Shown here piece by piece: positions 54,410 through 63,856 of a stretch of 64,000 bases of DNA. Source of the stretch: Planctomycetales bacterium (GTDB lineage: Bacteria > Planctomycetota > Planctomycetia > Planctomycetales > Planctomycetaceae). Below the pieces are notes generated by a model that did no database searches, was not told the origin of the DNA, and saw only the letters and a list, made by a program, of their open reading frames with translations. Location: NCBI GenBank assembly GCA_026400835.1, contig JAPLOA010000076.1:1-64000 (forward strand), written 5' to 3'. Numbering within the stretch: position 1 is the first letter of the stretch; each line of letters opens with the position of its first letter. The translations under genes were made by a program, and so were the position numbers.

Positions 54410-55330
54410 TCAAGGAGCCGTTTGCTCTACCTTCGGTGTGGAGGCTTTCGGACTGATGCCAAACCAACCACCGATATCAAAGGGGATCTCCAGCTTCTCT
54501 GGCTTCTTTTTGATGGCCTTGTTCATTCTGGCCGGCAGATCTTTGTTTTCGTGGCGAAGTCGCATTTGAATCAACTCTTCAATGACTTCTCCATGCCCTT
54601 GCACAACCGTTCCTTTGAGGTGGCTTATACGCTGCAACCGAAAGTTTTCCATTTTGGCCGTGGCCTGAGTCACTGTGGGCACAAATCGAAGTCGAGTCCC
54701 CTTGTCGGTTGTCACAACTTCAGACTTTACATCAAGAACTGCGTGCAGGCTCAAATCAACCACGGCATCTGCGCTGATACTCCACAGCATGACTCCGTAG
54801 TTCCACTGCTGCTGTCGACCGTTGACCTGCAACTTCGCCGAGGTATGAATCTCATAGCGTTGAGTTTCCTCATCGGGATCCGGCCACTGAATCGCTCTTA
54901 AGGTAAAGGTGTTCGCCGGATCAACCAATTCTCCGGAGCCTCTCAACCACGTCCCGTGATTTACCATGTTCCAGCGCCGGCTGGTCTTCAACTTCCCTCC
55001 GTCAAAGTCGACATTAAGGCCCGACTGAATTCGCTTTTCGTCCCCCCAGCCATCTTCGTCATCGAACTTCTGTGGCAGAAGAATCAACGCAACACTGCGA
55101 ATAAACTGCTGACCTTCCTCTGGCAGATCTCGTCGCTGATGATTGGGCCGCTGGTAAGCCGCTTCGGTTGAGAGAACCTGTTCAGGCGATACTGTCACCT
55201 CAACGGCTTCAGATTCCTGCGACAACTGCGGGGCAGTAGTTGCTGCGGCCTCTTCCTGCCCAGCGAAGTGCGGTGGCGTGATTCCTATCACAAGAAGAGT
55301 GAGGGCAGAAAAGAGTCTTGGTGTAATCAT
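54410..55330 (-). CDS. exported protein, unknown
   Basis: A 306-residue protein with a signal peptide (MITPRLFSALTLLVIGITPP, then HFAGQ-EEAAA). The mature part begins with a polar linker and contains VALILLPQKFDDEDGWGDEK, SRRWNMVNHGTWLRGSGELV, WPDPDEETQRYEIHTSAKLQ, and two strand-rich repeats ending in IPFDIGGWFGISPKAS. DDEDGWG could be a metal-binding site but I cannot prove it. No family recognised. It lies 84 bp downstream of the threonine aldolase gene on the same strand. Confidence 0.75.
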   Translation of the reverse strand: MITPRLFSALTLLVIGITPPHFAGQEEAAATTAPQLSQESEAVEVTVSPEQVLSTEAAYQRPNHQRRDLPEEGQQFIRSVALILLPQKFDDEDGWGDEKRIQSGLNVDFDGGKLKTSRRWNMVNHGTWLRGSGELVDPANTFTLRAIQWPDPDEETQRYEIHTSAKLQVNGRQQQWNYGVMLWSISADAVVDLSLHAVLDVKSEVVTTDKGTRLRFVPTVTQATAKMENFRLQRISHLKGTVVQGHGEVIEELIQMRLRHENKDLPARMNKAIKKKPEKLEIPFDIGGWFGISPKASTPKVEQTAP

Positions 55331-55414
55331 TCGGCGGTTCCTTCCAGCCGAGATTGTAGCAATCCGCTTCGAAAGGACAGCAGCAAGTTTGGGAGATCAA
55401 CAGACGACAGCCTG

Positions 55415-56530
55415 CTATTTCGAATACGGCCCGGATCCGGCGGTCGCTGTTTGATTCGCCAGGCCCTTTGCAAGGCAACTCCGAACCACTTCCAGGGCTT
55501 GCGAGACGTCTTCGGCGGAAACATCCAGATGGGTCACTGCACGCATTCGCTGGCCGCCCATCGGACCGATCAGGATCCCCTGCTCCCTTAATGCCCCACA
55601 AAACTGTACGGCCGTCCCAAGGTTGGAGTCGATCTCAAAAAAAACAAGATTGGAGTCGACAAGCGAAGCATCGCAACGGAGCCCTTCAATGCCGGTCAAC
55701 CCCTGCGCCAACTGCTGAGCATTCTCGTGATCCTGCCGCAGACGATCAACATTATTCTCAAGTGCATGAATAGCAGCGGCCGCAACAATACCAGCCTGCC
55801 GCAGTGAACCTCCAAAGATCTTGCGTACTCTGCGAGCCTTCAGAATATCATCTCTGTCACCAATCAACATAGATCCCATCGGACATCCAAGCCCTTTGGA
55901 GAAGCACACCGAAATGGTGTCAAAGCATTTTCCCAGGTCCGTCGCCGAATATCCGCCGGCAACCATCGCATTAAAAACTCGAGCCCCATCCAGATGTCGC
56001 TTCAGTCCGTGGGCCACGGCCCATTCCGAAACACGCTGTAATTGATCCAGCGGATAGACTCGGCCACCACCGATGTTTGTGGTGTTCTCGAGGCAAAGTA
56101 ACCGCGTCCGAGGAAAATGCTGATCGTTACTTCGAATGCGTCCTTCCAGATTGGGGATATCCAGAAAACCCCCATCAGCCGCAATTGTGCGAACTGTCAC
56201 CCCGCTCAATGCGGCTGGCGCTCCACCCTCAAACAGTGAGATATGTCCTGTTTCGTTAATCAGAAGTTCGTCACCAGGAACGCAGTGAACTCGAACCCCC
56301 ATTTGATTACTCTGAGTTCCCGAACACGCAAACACGGCAGCCTCGCGACCGAACATTTCGGCAACCATTTTCTCGAGGCGATTGACTGTCGGATCTTCGC
56401 CCAGCATGTCGTCGCCGACCTCCGCGTTAGCCATCACATGACGCATCGCCAGGGACGGACGAGTGACAGTATCACTGCGAAGATCGATGAGTTTCACGGG
56501 ACAGACTTTCAAAGAACGGGAATGAGCCAT
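55415..56530 (-). CDS. ltaE: low-specificity threonine aldolase
   Basis: A 371-residue PLP enzyme of fold type I that cleaves threonine or allo-threonine to glycine and acetaldehyde. The family start is LIDLRSDTVTRPSLAMRHVM; the ten residues before it, from the ATG at 56530, are less certain. Expected blocks are GDDMLGEDPTVNRLE, FACSGTQSNQMGVRVHCVPG, ENTTNIGGGRVYPLDQL, KRHLDGARVFNAMVA and the Schiff-base lysine Lys212 in VCFSKGLGCPMGSMLIG. Length is slightly above average because of the tail. No glycine-cleavage gene is nearby. Confidence 0.93.
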   Translation of the reverse strand: MAHSRSLKVCPVKLIDLRSDTVTRPSLAMRHVMANAEVGDDMLGEDPTVNRLEKMVAEMFGREAAVFACSGTQSNQMGVRVHCVPGDELLINETGHISLFEGGAPAALSGVTVRTIAADGGFLDIPNLEGRIRSNDQHFPRTRLLCLENTTNIGGGRVYPLDQLQRVSEWAVAHGLKRHLDGARVFNAMVAGGYSATDLGKCFDTISVCFSKGLGCPMGSMLIGDRDDILKARRVRKIFGGSLRQAGIVAAAAIHALENNVDRLRQDHENAQQLAQGLTGIEGLRCDASLVDSNLVFFEIDSNLGTAVQFCGALREQGILIGPMGGQRMRAVTHLDVSAEDVSQALEVVRSCLAKGLANQTATAGSGPYSK

Positions 56531-56780
56531 AAAAAACAGTCAATTCAGGGTTGCGGACTGTACTTCGGGCTGCTGAAGGCTTCAATCACTGAACAAAGTA
56601 CTCTCCATCCCGCGACAAACACCCGCTTCCGGGGAAGAGACCGTTTTCCGCGTGGCTCTGCGATGTTTTCTCTCGGGATGATCTGATGCCAGGTGTTCGC
56701 GGGGGATTTTATTGAGACCACGATTTCAATCGTGTCCGCGAACTGAATAACAGCTCATTCGACTTACAGATTCTATACCC

Positions 56781-58145
56781 ATGCTTCCACTTGCCATAAA
56801 AACTATCGATTGCCGTCAGGGCGACGCAAAGCAACTGTTCCGCGACTTGCGCGATAAACTGAGTCCGCGAGGCGATGTTGTGTCCGAAGCAGGACGCCAA
56901 CGCACGATCGATCTGTTCGGAGAACCGCTCAGTCCTCGCGAAGTTGTGAAGCGAATTTGTGACGATGTCCGGAGTCGCGGTATTGAGGCCGTTCTGTACT
57001 ACACGTCCAAGCTTGACCGCAAAGATCTGACGCCTTCGACTGTACGCGTAACACAAAAGGAACTGGATGCAGCTTCTGAAAAGGTATCACCCGAGTTCCT
57101 GAATACGATCGGTCAGATCCGACAGAACATCGCTGAATTTCAGCGAGCCATTCTGCCCAAGGACGCCCGAATTGTTCGCAAGATTGGCGCCGAGATTGTC
57201 GAACTCCGTCAGCGACACTTGCCGATGAAGCGAGTCGGGATCTGTGTGCCGGGTGGGGCCGCCGCCTATCCTTCAACGGTGCTTATGACAGCAGTCCCGG
57301 CCATGACTGCAGGCGTCAAAGAGATTGCGATCGTTGTGCCTCCAACCGATTTCGGGGGCTACAACGTTGATATGCTTGCCACCTGCAATGAACTGGGGAT
57401 TAAAGAAGTCTATCGAGTCGGCGGTGCTCAGGCCGTCGCTGCACTGGCTTATGGAGTGGAAGGCATTCCGCGAGTCGACAAGATCGTCGGTCCGGGAAAC
57501 CTCTTTGTCGCTCTTGCCAAGCAGCATGTGTTTGGCGACGTCGATATCGACAGTATCGCGGGGCCCAGTGAAGTTATCGTTCTGGCCGACAATACGGCTC
57601 GCGCAGATTTCATCGCTGCAGATTTGATTTCGCAGGCTGAACACAGCCCGGGGTCCGGAGTTCTGATCACCTGGCATGAGCCGCTCATTGCCGCCGTAAA
57701 ACAGGCACTCGAAAAGCAACTGGCAGAACTGCAGCGAGGCGATCTTGCGCGGCAGTCGCTGGAAGATTACGGCGCCTTAATTCTGGCACGTGATGAAGCG
57801 GAAGCGGCGGCGTTGACTGACCTCCTTGCTCCCGAACATCTGCATATCTCAATGGATGTCCCCGAGAAGATGCTCTCGCAAATTCAAAACGCCGGGGCCA
57901 TTTTTATGGGGCATTTTACCCCTGTTGCTCTCGGCGACTATATCGCCGGGCCATCTCACGTGCTTCCGACAGGCGGGACGGCTCGATTCGCCAATGGCCT
58001 TGCCTCTACGGACTTCATCAAGCGCAGTTCGATCATTCACTACAACGCGGCTGCATTGCGAGCTGACGCCGATCATGTTCGTCTGATGGCCGAAAAAGAA
58101 GGCCTTACCGCTCACAGCGCCAGTATCGACATTCGACTGAAGTAA
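56781..58145 (+). CDS. hisD: histidinol dehydrogenase
   Basis: A 454-residue NAD-dependent zinc enzyme catalysing the last two steps of histidine synthesis, histidinol to histidine. The typical blocks are LPMKRVGICVPGGAAAYPST, YRVGGAQAVAALAYGVEGIP, VDKIVGPGNLFVALAKQHVF, DIDSIAGPSEVIVLADNTAR, DLISQAEHSPGSGVLITWHE and the C-terminal GPSHVLPTGGTARFANGLAS. Glu/His metal and catalytic residues sit in these blocks. Length is normal. It is followed after 24 bp by a HAD phosphatase on the same strand. That protein is not of the HisB type, and whether it serves histidinol phosphate is a guess. Confidence 0.96.
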   Translation: MLPLAIKTIDCRQGDAKQLFRDLRDKLSPRGDVVSEAGRQRTIDLFGEPLSPREVVKRICDDVRSRGIEAVLYYTSKLDRKDLTPSTVRVTQKELDAASEKVSPEFLNTIGQIRQNIAEFQRAILPKDARIVRKIGAEIVELRQRHLPMKRVGICVPGGAAAYPSTVLMTAVPAMTAGVKEIAIVVPPTDFGGYNVDMLATCNELGIKEVYRVGGAQAVAALAYGVEGIPRVDKIVGPGNLFVALAKQHVFGDVDIDSIAGPSEVIVLADNTARADFIAADLISQAEHSPGSGVLITWHEPLIAAVKQALEKQLAELQRGDLARQSLEDYGALILARDEAEAAALTDLLAPEHLHISMDVPEKMLSQIQNAGAIFMGHFTPVALGDYIAGPSHVLPTGGTARFANGLASTDFIKRSSIIHYNAAALRADADHVRLMAEKEGLTAHSASIDIRLK

Positions 58146-58169
58146 CCAGCCAGATCAGGAGAGAATTCA

Positions 58170-58859
58170 TTGTCACAGCACATCCTGTTTTTTGATATCG
58201 ACGGCACAATGCTCAGCACAGGAGGTGCCGGGCAGCGAGCCATGGAGCTAGCGCTCGTCGAAGAGTTTCGTATCCGCTTCCCGTTTGAAGACGTCCTGAC
58301 TGCTGGACGAACAGACTGCGGTATCGCGGATGAGATCTTTTCGAAGTATCAGCTCGAAGATTCGCCAAAAGAGCGACATAGATTTATGAACAGTTATCTT
58401 GAGCGTTTGCCGGTATGCCTCAAGACACTGCCGGGAGCCTTGTTGCCGGGTGTAACAGAACTTCTCGATCAGCTTCACAAGCTTGAGAATGTTCACTTAA
58501 GCCTGCTGACCGGCAATTACGTGGAAGGGGCATGGATCAAGCTTCGCCACTTTGGAATTGATCATTACTTCCAGTCCGGAGGTTATGGCGACGATCATCC
58601 TCATCGTGACGATGTTGCGAGGCTGGCCTTGCAGAACGTCTGCGAGCATTTGAATCGCCATGTCGACGGACATGATGCCTGCGTGATCGGTGATACTCCG
58701 GCCGATATTCGTTGTGCCCGAGCCATCAACGCGCGAGCGGCCGCTGTTGCAACCGGAGTTTACTCTCGTAATCAGCTAAGTCCTCATTCTCCGGATCATC
58801 TTTTCGATGACCTTAGCCATACTGACGCAGTGATGAACCGACTTTTGCAGAAACTCTGA
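58170..58859 (+). CDS. HAD-superfamily phosphatase
   Basis: A 229-residue hydrolase. The start is TTG, supported by AGGAGAG seven bases upstream; no better codon exists in frame. Motif I is ILFFDIDGTMLS (Asp9, Asp11), followed by a helical cap and motif II SLLTGNY. Near the end, VIGDTPADIRCARAINARAA gives the final acidic motif. The shape is that of phosphoglycolate-phosphatase-like enzymes. With hisD immediately upstream, a histidinol-phosphate role is possible, but general phosphatase or phosphoglycolate activity is equally likely. Confidence 0.88.
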   Translation: MSQHILFFDIDGTMLSTGGAGQRAMELALVEEFRIRFPFEDVLTAGRTDCGIADEIFSKYQLEDSPKERHRFMNSYLERLPVCLKTLPGALLPGVTELLDQLHKLENVHLSLLTGNYVEGAWIKLRHFGIDHYFQSGGYGDDHPHRDDVARLALQNVCEHLNRHVDGHDACVIGDTPADIRCARAINARAAAVATGVYSRNQLSPHSPDHLFDDLSHTDAVMNRLLQKL

Positions 58860-58911
58860 CTTTTCATGAGGCCATTGGCTGTACCCGTTTTGAATTGACG
58901 CCAAGGGCAGG

Positions 58912-59685
58912 ATGTGTATCAATCCCCTCATGGACGACACTCAAAATAAATCAGCTCCCATCGCCTCTTCTGAAGCCAATCCAATTCAATGCCCCACGGA
59001 CAGCATTTCTGCCAGCAATGCGGAACAGCCAACATTGACTGCGAAACCGCCGCAAGCCAATTTATTGTGGAGGCTGGTTAGAGTTCCGTTCTGGCTATTC
59101 TGCAAATCGTGGGTGCAGTTACGTGTCGTTGGACGTGAGCACATCGACAACACTCGAGGCGGCTTGTTTCTGGTCAACCATCAGTCATTTCTGGATCCCC
59201 TCTTTGTTGCCGTGTTCCTGGGAAGACCGGTCTCCTATCTGGCTCGTGACAATCTATTTCGCATACCTGTCATCGGCTGGATTCTCCGCAAAACACACGT
59301 GATCCCAATTAGTCGAGAGGCAGCGCGGGGCGGCAGCATTCGATTGGCCCTCGAACGTCTGGAGAGCGGATTTCTGGTGGGAATCTTCCCTGAGGGAACC
59401 CGCACCTCCGATGGCAAGGTCGGTGACTTTCGCCCCGGCTTCCTCGCACTGGCCCGGCGAACTCAACAACCCATTTATCCTGTCGGCATTGTTGGCGCAG
59501 ATCGTGTCATGCCGCGGAGTTCAAATTGGATTCGCCCGGGACGCGTCGATATCATCTTTGGCGCTCCATTCACGCCGGCCGAACTGCACCAGCTTCATGA
59601 CAGTAATGACGATGGCGCACTGTGCAGACTGGCTCGAAGCAGAGTCGAGGCATGCACGCAACAATCATCATTGATTGTTAAGTAG
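58912..59685 (+). CDS. plsC: 1-acyl-glycerol-3-phosphate acyltransferase family protein
   Basis: A 257-residue lysophospholipid acyltransferase; AAGGG upstream supports the ATG at 58912. About 50 polar residues come before the membrane-proximal helix (WRLVRVPFWLFCKSWVQLRV). The HX4D motif is VNHQSFLDP (His90, Asp95). The Arg-containing substrate motif is near RKTHVIPISREAARGG, and the motif-III block is FPEGTRTSDG (159-168). It transfers acyl chains to lysophosphatidate in phospholipid synthesis. The polar N-terminal leader is longer than in typical PlsC. The 3' end converges with the propeller gene, 65 bp apart. Confidence 0.92.
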   Translation: MCINPLMDDTQNKSAPIASSEANPIQCPTDSISASNAEQPTLTAKPPQANLLWRLVRVPFWLFCKSWVQLRVVGREHIDNTRGGLFLVNHQSFLDPLFVAVFLGRPVSYLARDNLFRIPVIGWILRKTHVIPISREAARGGSIRLALERLESGFLVGIFPEGTRTSDGKVGDFRPGFLALARRTQQPIYPVGIVGADRVMPRSSNWIRPGRVDIIFGAPFTPAELHQLHDSNDDGALCRLARSRVEACTQQSSLIVK

Positions 59686-59750
59686 ACCACTGCAGACGGA
59701 CGCATGTTGAAGTTATCAGGAGCCATCGAGTTCCATTGGCAGCGTCTCCC

Positions 59751-60923
59751 CTATTGCAGCCCGAGCTTCACAAGGTGGTTTCCCAGACGAACGTAGATCG
59801 CGTCGCCTGCAACAGCGGGATGGGTAAGCACCTGCACACGACTCTCCTGCAGCTTTAACCGCGAGAGGATTTGGGGAACTTCGGTTGCAGTATCGAGCAG
59901 CAACAGTTCTCCGTCATCATTCAAGGCCAGCAGCCGCGAATCAGTCGCAATCAGACTTCCGTATCCTGCAAAAGAATCATCCGAAATCGCTGCGACCGTC
60001 TTCAATTCCTGATCCGGATCCAGCCCATAAAGTTCGTTCCAGATGCCAAAGAGACGCTCCCCGGAGACAACGGGCGTGTGTGAGTCCGGCCGCAAATCAT
60101 TGTTGTGATGATCAGGCTCTGAGTGAAGTGTTCCATCAGCGTTAAAGTGGTAGACACGAGTTCCATTGTTTTCCGAGGATACCAGCAGACGATCTCCCAG
60201 AGAAACAGCCGTTGGCACATTAAAGTCACCAGTCTCCGGAGGTATCAACGTCCATAATCTTTTCCCGGTCTTCACATCCCAGCCGCCGAGTGATTCTGCG
60301 TCATAGCCGATAACCTGCTTTTCTTCTCCGACTGCCTTGAGTAGGAGTGACGAATATGACGCTTCATTGCCGGGAGTCTTCCAAACAACATCACCCGTCT
60401 CTGTATCCAGAGCCACCAAAGAAGCCTCTCTGCCACCGGGTTGCAGAATCAACTTTCCATCGACAAGCAACGGCGATCCGGAATGCCCCCAGATCATTTT
60501 CGGGGTGGAGAATTCTTTGGCAATGTTTAGTTGCCACATCATGATGCCGGACTCCAACTCCAGGCAACAGAGATGGCCAAACGCACCGAGTGTGTAAACG
60601 AACTCGCCGTCGATCAACGGCGTCGCGCGCGGCGCATTGCCGTAATCAAGATTGCCAAGGGCCGGATACGCATGTTGCCAGACGATGGAGCCATCTTCAC
60701 TGTCGAGGCACTGAAAAACATCATGGCGATCCAATGCGTCGCGGCTGCCGATGACCACAAAACCATTGGCGACAGAGACTCCCCCGAGGCCATCTCCAGA
60801 CAATTCCGTGGACCATTCGAAGTCCGGAGATTCCGGCAGGCTATCCGGAAGCCATTGAACACGCCCGTCTCTGTTCTGCCCACGCCATCCAGGCCAGTCT
60901 GTGTTTAGCGATACCGGCGTTAC
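59751..60923 (-). CDS. PQQ-like beta-propeller, likely the second half of a frameshift fusion
   Basis: About 390 residues of PQQ-like beta-propeller. In the conserved N-terminal blade DWPGWRGQNRDG leads to WLPDSLPESPDFEWSTELSG and GDGLGGVSVANGFVVIGSRD. Later blades contain SIVWQHAYPALGNLDYGNAP, VVWKTPGNEASYSSLLLKA and TGDFNVPTAVSLGDRLLVSS. The first start codon in frame is TTG at 60803, which would delete the first 40 residues including the WRGQNRDG block. No ATG, GTG or TTG exists above it before a TGA at the A9 run. Without its own signal peptide, this protein would not be exported if made separately. Reading through by a -1 slip at the upstream gene end would fuse it to the exported PhnD-like protein. 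A homopolymer sequencing error is the alternative. Confidence 0.75.
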   Translation of the reverse strand, partial: VTPVSLNTDWPGWRGQNRDGRVQWLPDSLPESPDFEWSTELSGDGLGGVSVANGFVVIGSRDALDRHDVFQCLDSEDGSIVWQHAYPALGNLDYGNAPRATPLIDGEFVYTLGAFGHLCCLELESGIMMWQLNIAKEFSTPKMIWGHSGSPLLVDGKLILQPGGREASLVALDTETGDVVWKTPGNEASYSSLLLKAVGEEKQVIGYDAESLGGWDVKTGKRLWTLIPPETGDFNVPTAVSLGDRLLVSSENNGTRVYHFNADGTLHSEPDHHNNDLRPDSHTPVVSGERLFGIWNELYGLDPDQELKTVAAISDDSFAGYGSLIATDSRLLALNDDGELLLLDTATEVPQILSRLKLQESRVQVLTHPAVAGDAIYVRLGNHLVKLGLQ

Positions 60924-61819
60924 TTTTTTTTTGCGTCATCAACCACTGAACTTGTTGCCACAGCTTCTTTCCACGGGACAAATCCTGAGGCCGTTTCCAG
61001 GTCAATCAACAACTGTGCATCCAAACCTGCCTCGTCCAACGCATTGGAAAGCTTAGATAACTCAGTGGCAGACAATGAAGCACGGGCGAAGAGAGTAATG
61101 AATGGAACCGGATTGCTTTCACCGATTACTCGCAGATCACCCTTCTTGACCTTGCCACACCCTTCCAGCAACGGTTCGGCATAACTTGAGATCACAGCCG
61201 AAGCCTTTGTAGTGGCCGACATTTCCATCAAGGCCACGGCAGCGTTGCTGCATGATGGAGACGTCTCCAGCTCATCAGGCAGTTGAATCCCGTGCTTTCG
61301 AAGAAGTTCGACCGGGGCAGCCGATTTTTCATCACAGTCCGCAGGACCAAAAAGTATTCGATAGCCCTTCAGGTCATCCACTGACCTGGCCGCGTCATCT
61401 TTTCTGACAACGATCAACCCTGTCTGTGTAACTTGATCTTTCAGATCGGTCAACTGAGCTAATGGAGTGACGTCGAGCTTTGCTTCCGCAGCATCGGCCA
61501 GAACTACGGAGTGCTTGCCGATAATCAAATCAGCCTTACCCTCAGACTTCTCCAGCGCTGCTTCAAGCGACTCTGCCCACACAACGTTGACTTTTCTTCC
61601 CAACTGCTTGTTCAGAAATGCGCCCAGTGACTCATATTTTCGCTGAGCGTATCCTTTGACACAATCACACGCCAAGGGCGCGGCCATGGGATCCATGACC
61701 ACCAATGTCAACGCATTCGCCTCTGATGATTCGCCTGCAGAAATCGTTAACGCTGGCACAACATTCAGAAACGAAAGCAATGCAATCACAACAGCACTGC
61801 AGTGAAAAACGTAAGACAC
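60920..61819 (-). CDS. PhnD-like substrate-binding protein
   Basis: A 299-residue periplasmic binding protein of the PhnD/phosphate-phosphonate type. The start is GTG with AAGGGG about six bases upstream. A signal peptide (MSYVFHCSAVVIALLSFLNV, cleaved near ISA-GESSE) precedes lobe 1 (ESLGAFLNKQLGRKVNVVWA, KADLIIGKHSVVLADAAE) and LIVVRKDDAARSVDDLKGYR, the hallmark phrase preceding ILFG; lobe 2 follows. An insertion with CDCVKGYAQRKYESLG and two further Cys is unusual. No transport permease or ATPase is in the window, so it may act as a sensor or be attached to another enzyme. It ends ...DDAKKK at an A9G run followed by TAA, where a -1 slip would enter the propeller frame. Confidence 0.88.
   Translation of the reverse strand: MSYVFHCSAVVIALLSFLNVVPALTISAGESSEANALTLVVMDPMAAPLACDCVKGYAQRKYESLGAFLNKQLGRKVNVVWAESLEAALEKSEGKADLIIGKHSVVLADAAEAKLDVTPLAQLTDLKDQVTQTGLIVVRKDDAARSVDDLKGYRILFGPADCDEKSAAPVELLRKHGIQLPDELETSPSCSNAAVALMEMSATTKASAVISSYAEPLLEGCGKVKKGDLRVIGESNPVPFITLFARASLSATELSKLSNALDEAGLDAQLLIDLETASGFVPWKEAVATSSVVDDAKKK
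60924..60932 (-). other. A9 run: possible -1 frameshift or transcription-slippage site
   Basis: On the minus strand the binding protein ends GCA AAA AAA AAG TAA. This includes A AAA AAG, the slippery heptamer used by dnaX. A -1 shift gives GCA AAA AAA AAA GTA ACG and enters the propeller frame. The run occupies the nine T positions on the plus strand. Confidence 0.55.
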
Positions 61820-61903
61820 GGAATCACCCCTTGAGGCTGAACGACTTCAGGCGAAACAAGAAAGGGCTTGAGCGGAGAACCAACTTCAATGCTCAGCTGT
61901 AAG

Positions 61904-63670
61904 CTACTGGTCCGCATCCTTTGCAGGTTTTGGATCTGAGGCCTCTTCAGGTCTGGAATCTTCAGCAGCCGCAGGCTTCTCGAGGACTCGCTTGTACCGA
62001 TTACTGGCCATCACGTTTTCGTTATACAAGAGTGAGATCGTGGCTTCATTATCACTCACGAACTCAATCTTGTAATCGTAGTATTGGATTGAGTCCTGCA
62101 ATTGCGACACGATCAGCGTGTTGCCATCCTGTTGGACAGCTTCCCATGCGTTGTCACCATCAGCAAACTGACCGCCAGACAACGTGAGCTTTCCGTCGGC
62201 ATCAAAACGGAAATAAGATGATGAATAGGGATCGTCCGCACTAACAGATTCCCCTTCAGCTCCCAGCAACCCTTGCAACAGTGCCCCCAAAACCGATGGC
62301 TCGCTATTCGCCGCGGGCTTATTCCCCGGGCGATTTCCATCAAGCGACCATTCTCCAATCAGCTTCATACCGAGACCTTCGCGTGCTTCTTTCGCCAATG
62401 CCTCATCAGGAGTAATCTCAGGAGCTTCCGCATTTGGAACCAGTACGCAAATGTGTGACTTGTCAACGTTCATCATGTAGTAACGATCACGCTTCGCATC
62501 GAATGCCACGGCCACATGTTTGCAGCCACCGCCGATTTTTGCCTTGCCAACAACTCCAATCAGTTCACCTTCTTTGTTGAACCGTTTGATCGTTCCAATA
62601 CTGGATTCGGCCGTCAGGATATCTCCGTTATCGCAACACCGCACGTTCATGGGATTGCAGCAGCTTCCGAATCCATCAATCGCTTTGCGATCACCTTTAC
62701 CGAAATCTGTCAGGCGTTCACCGTCACGATCCAGCAACGCAACTTTGAATTTCGTGTTCTCAGCGAGAACGAGGTGACTTTCTGTGGCCTGAATATCGCA
62801 CTGACCGCAGCATCCTCCCAACTCACTGACCACCTTCTTTGGCTCAGAAAACTCATGAGTCATGCGCCAGACTTCATAGCCGTAGCCTTCCAGAGCATTG
62901 CAGCACAGGAATACGTCTTTGCTGGTTACCGCAAGCGCGGTAATGCCCATTTTCTGAGTAAGCATCTGCTCGCCCGAAAACATCTGGGAGTACGAGTCTT
63001 CCGTTGATTTCAGTTGGTCTGCATAAAGAGCCTTTTGTTCTTCATATGTCGCCAGACGTTTCTTATCCCGCTCTGTCAATTCGGCTTCCGGCTTTTCCTT
63101 CAGCTTCTTAATGCGCTCTTCAATACTTGCGACCTGGTCGCGGAACATCTCGGTCATTTCATCAACTTGTTTCTTCGCCCCCTCCTGCACTCGCTGCTTG
63201 AATGTCTCCATGTCGCCGATATGTGGCGAATCAGCAGTGCTGCTGATTTTCCAGTCGTCGCCAAGGCGAGCAACCTTTCCATCACCTGCAACGAAAATCG
63301 AACCGTCAGGAGCCTGATTCAGTGCGGTCGGTGTAAAGGGCAGTTCAATGCTGCGAATAAGTTCGCCGTCTGGTGAGTACACTTGAAGCAACTTCGCAGC
63401 GACGTTTGTTTTTGTTTCCTGTGATCCGTCATCATTGAGCACATACTCAACGTTGTCGCCACCAACGCAGGCCAGCAGACTTCCTTCTTTGTCGAGACAA
63501 AACGTATTGAGAACAATCGGCTTCCCCTTATGCGTCGGCTTGATAACACGCGCCTGCTTATGCGTAGATGTGAACTCCTTCTCTGCAGCGACATTGTTCC
63601 CACAGAGCCAGAAAAAAAATGCCGCAACAAAAAGGAATGTTGCGATAGGTTTCAACTGATGTCGGTTCAT
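61904..63670 (-). CDS. exported Cys-rich beta-propeller-like protein
   Basis: A protein of about 588 residues starting at MNRHQLKPIATFLFVAAFFF, a signal peptide cleaved near NVAAEKE. The first half has propeller-type phrases (YSPDGELIRSIELPFTPTAL, NQAPDGSIFVAGDGKVARL) interrupted by a charged helical region, about residues 160-225 (KQRVQEGAKKQVDEMTEMFR), likely a coiled coil. The second half carries paired cysteines in GGCCGQCD, SCCNPMNVRCCDNGD and GGGCKHVAVAFD, as in NHL-type blades that may bind metal. A C-terminal barrel-like domain follows (YFRFDADGKLTLSGGQF, then YYDYKIEFVSDNEATISLLY) and a Lys/Glu-rich tail. The gene lies 84 bp upstream of the PhnD-like gene on the same strand. Confidence 0.8.
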   Translation of the reverse strand: MNRHQLKPIATFLFVAAFFFWLCGNNVAAEKEFTSTHKQARVIKPTHKGKPIVLNTFCLDKEGSLLACVGGDNVEYVLNDDGSQETKTNVAAKLLQVYSPDGELIRSIELPFTPTALNQAPDGSIFVAGDGKVARLGDDWKISSTADSPHIGDMETFKQRVQEGAKKQVDEMTEMFRDQVASIEERIKKLKEKPEAELTERDKKRLATYEEQKALYADQLKSTEDSYSQMFSGEQMLTQKMGITALAVTSKDVFLCCNALEGYGYEVWRMTHEFSEPKKVVSELGGCCGQCDIQATESHLVLAENTKFKVALLDRDGERLTDFGKGDRKAIDGFGSCCNPMNVRCCDNGDILTAESSIGTIKRFNKEGELIGVVGKAKIGGGCKHVAVAFDAKRDRYYMMNVDKSHICVLVPNAEAPEITPDEALAKEAREGLGMKLIGEWSLDGNRPGNKPAANSEPSVLGALLQGLLGAEGESVSADDPYSSSYFRFDADGKLTLSGGQFADGDNAWEAVQQDGNTLIVSQLQDSIQYYDYKIEFVSDNEATISLLYNENVMASNRYKRVLEKPAAAEDSRPEEASDPKPAKDADQ

Positions 63671-63856
63671 CCTTAACACTTCCAGCAAAGGATTCAAAAT
63701 TCGTTCCAACGGCAACCAGCCCAGGAACAAGAGTCGGTCTGCAGATTCAGTCCACGCATTTTGAAACGCGACAATTCAAAATTTCTTCAGCAACAGGCCT
63801 GCGGTTAAGATACACGTGTTCGTGCACGCCACGAAAATTCCGCCGTGAACGCTTCT

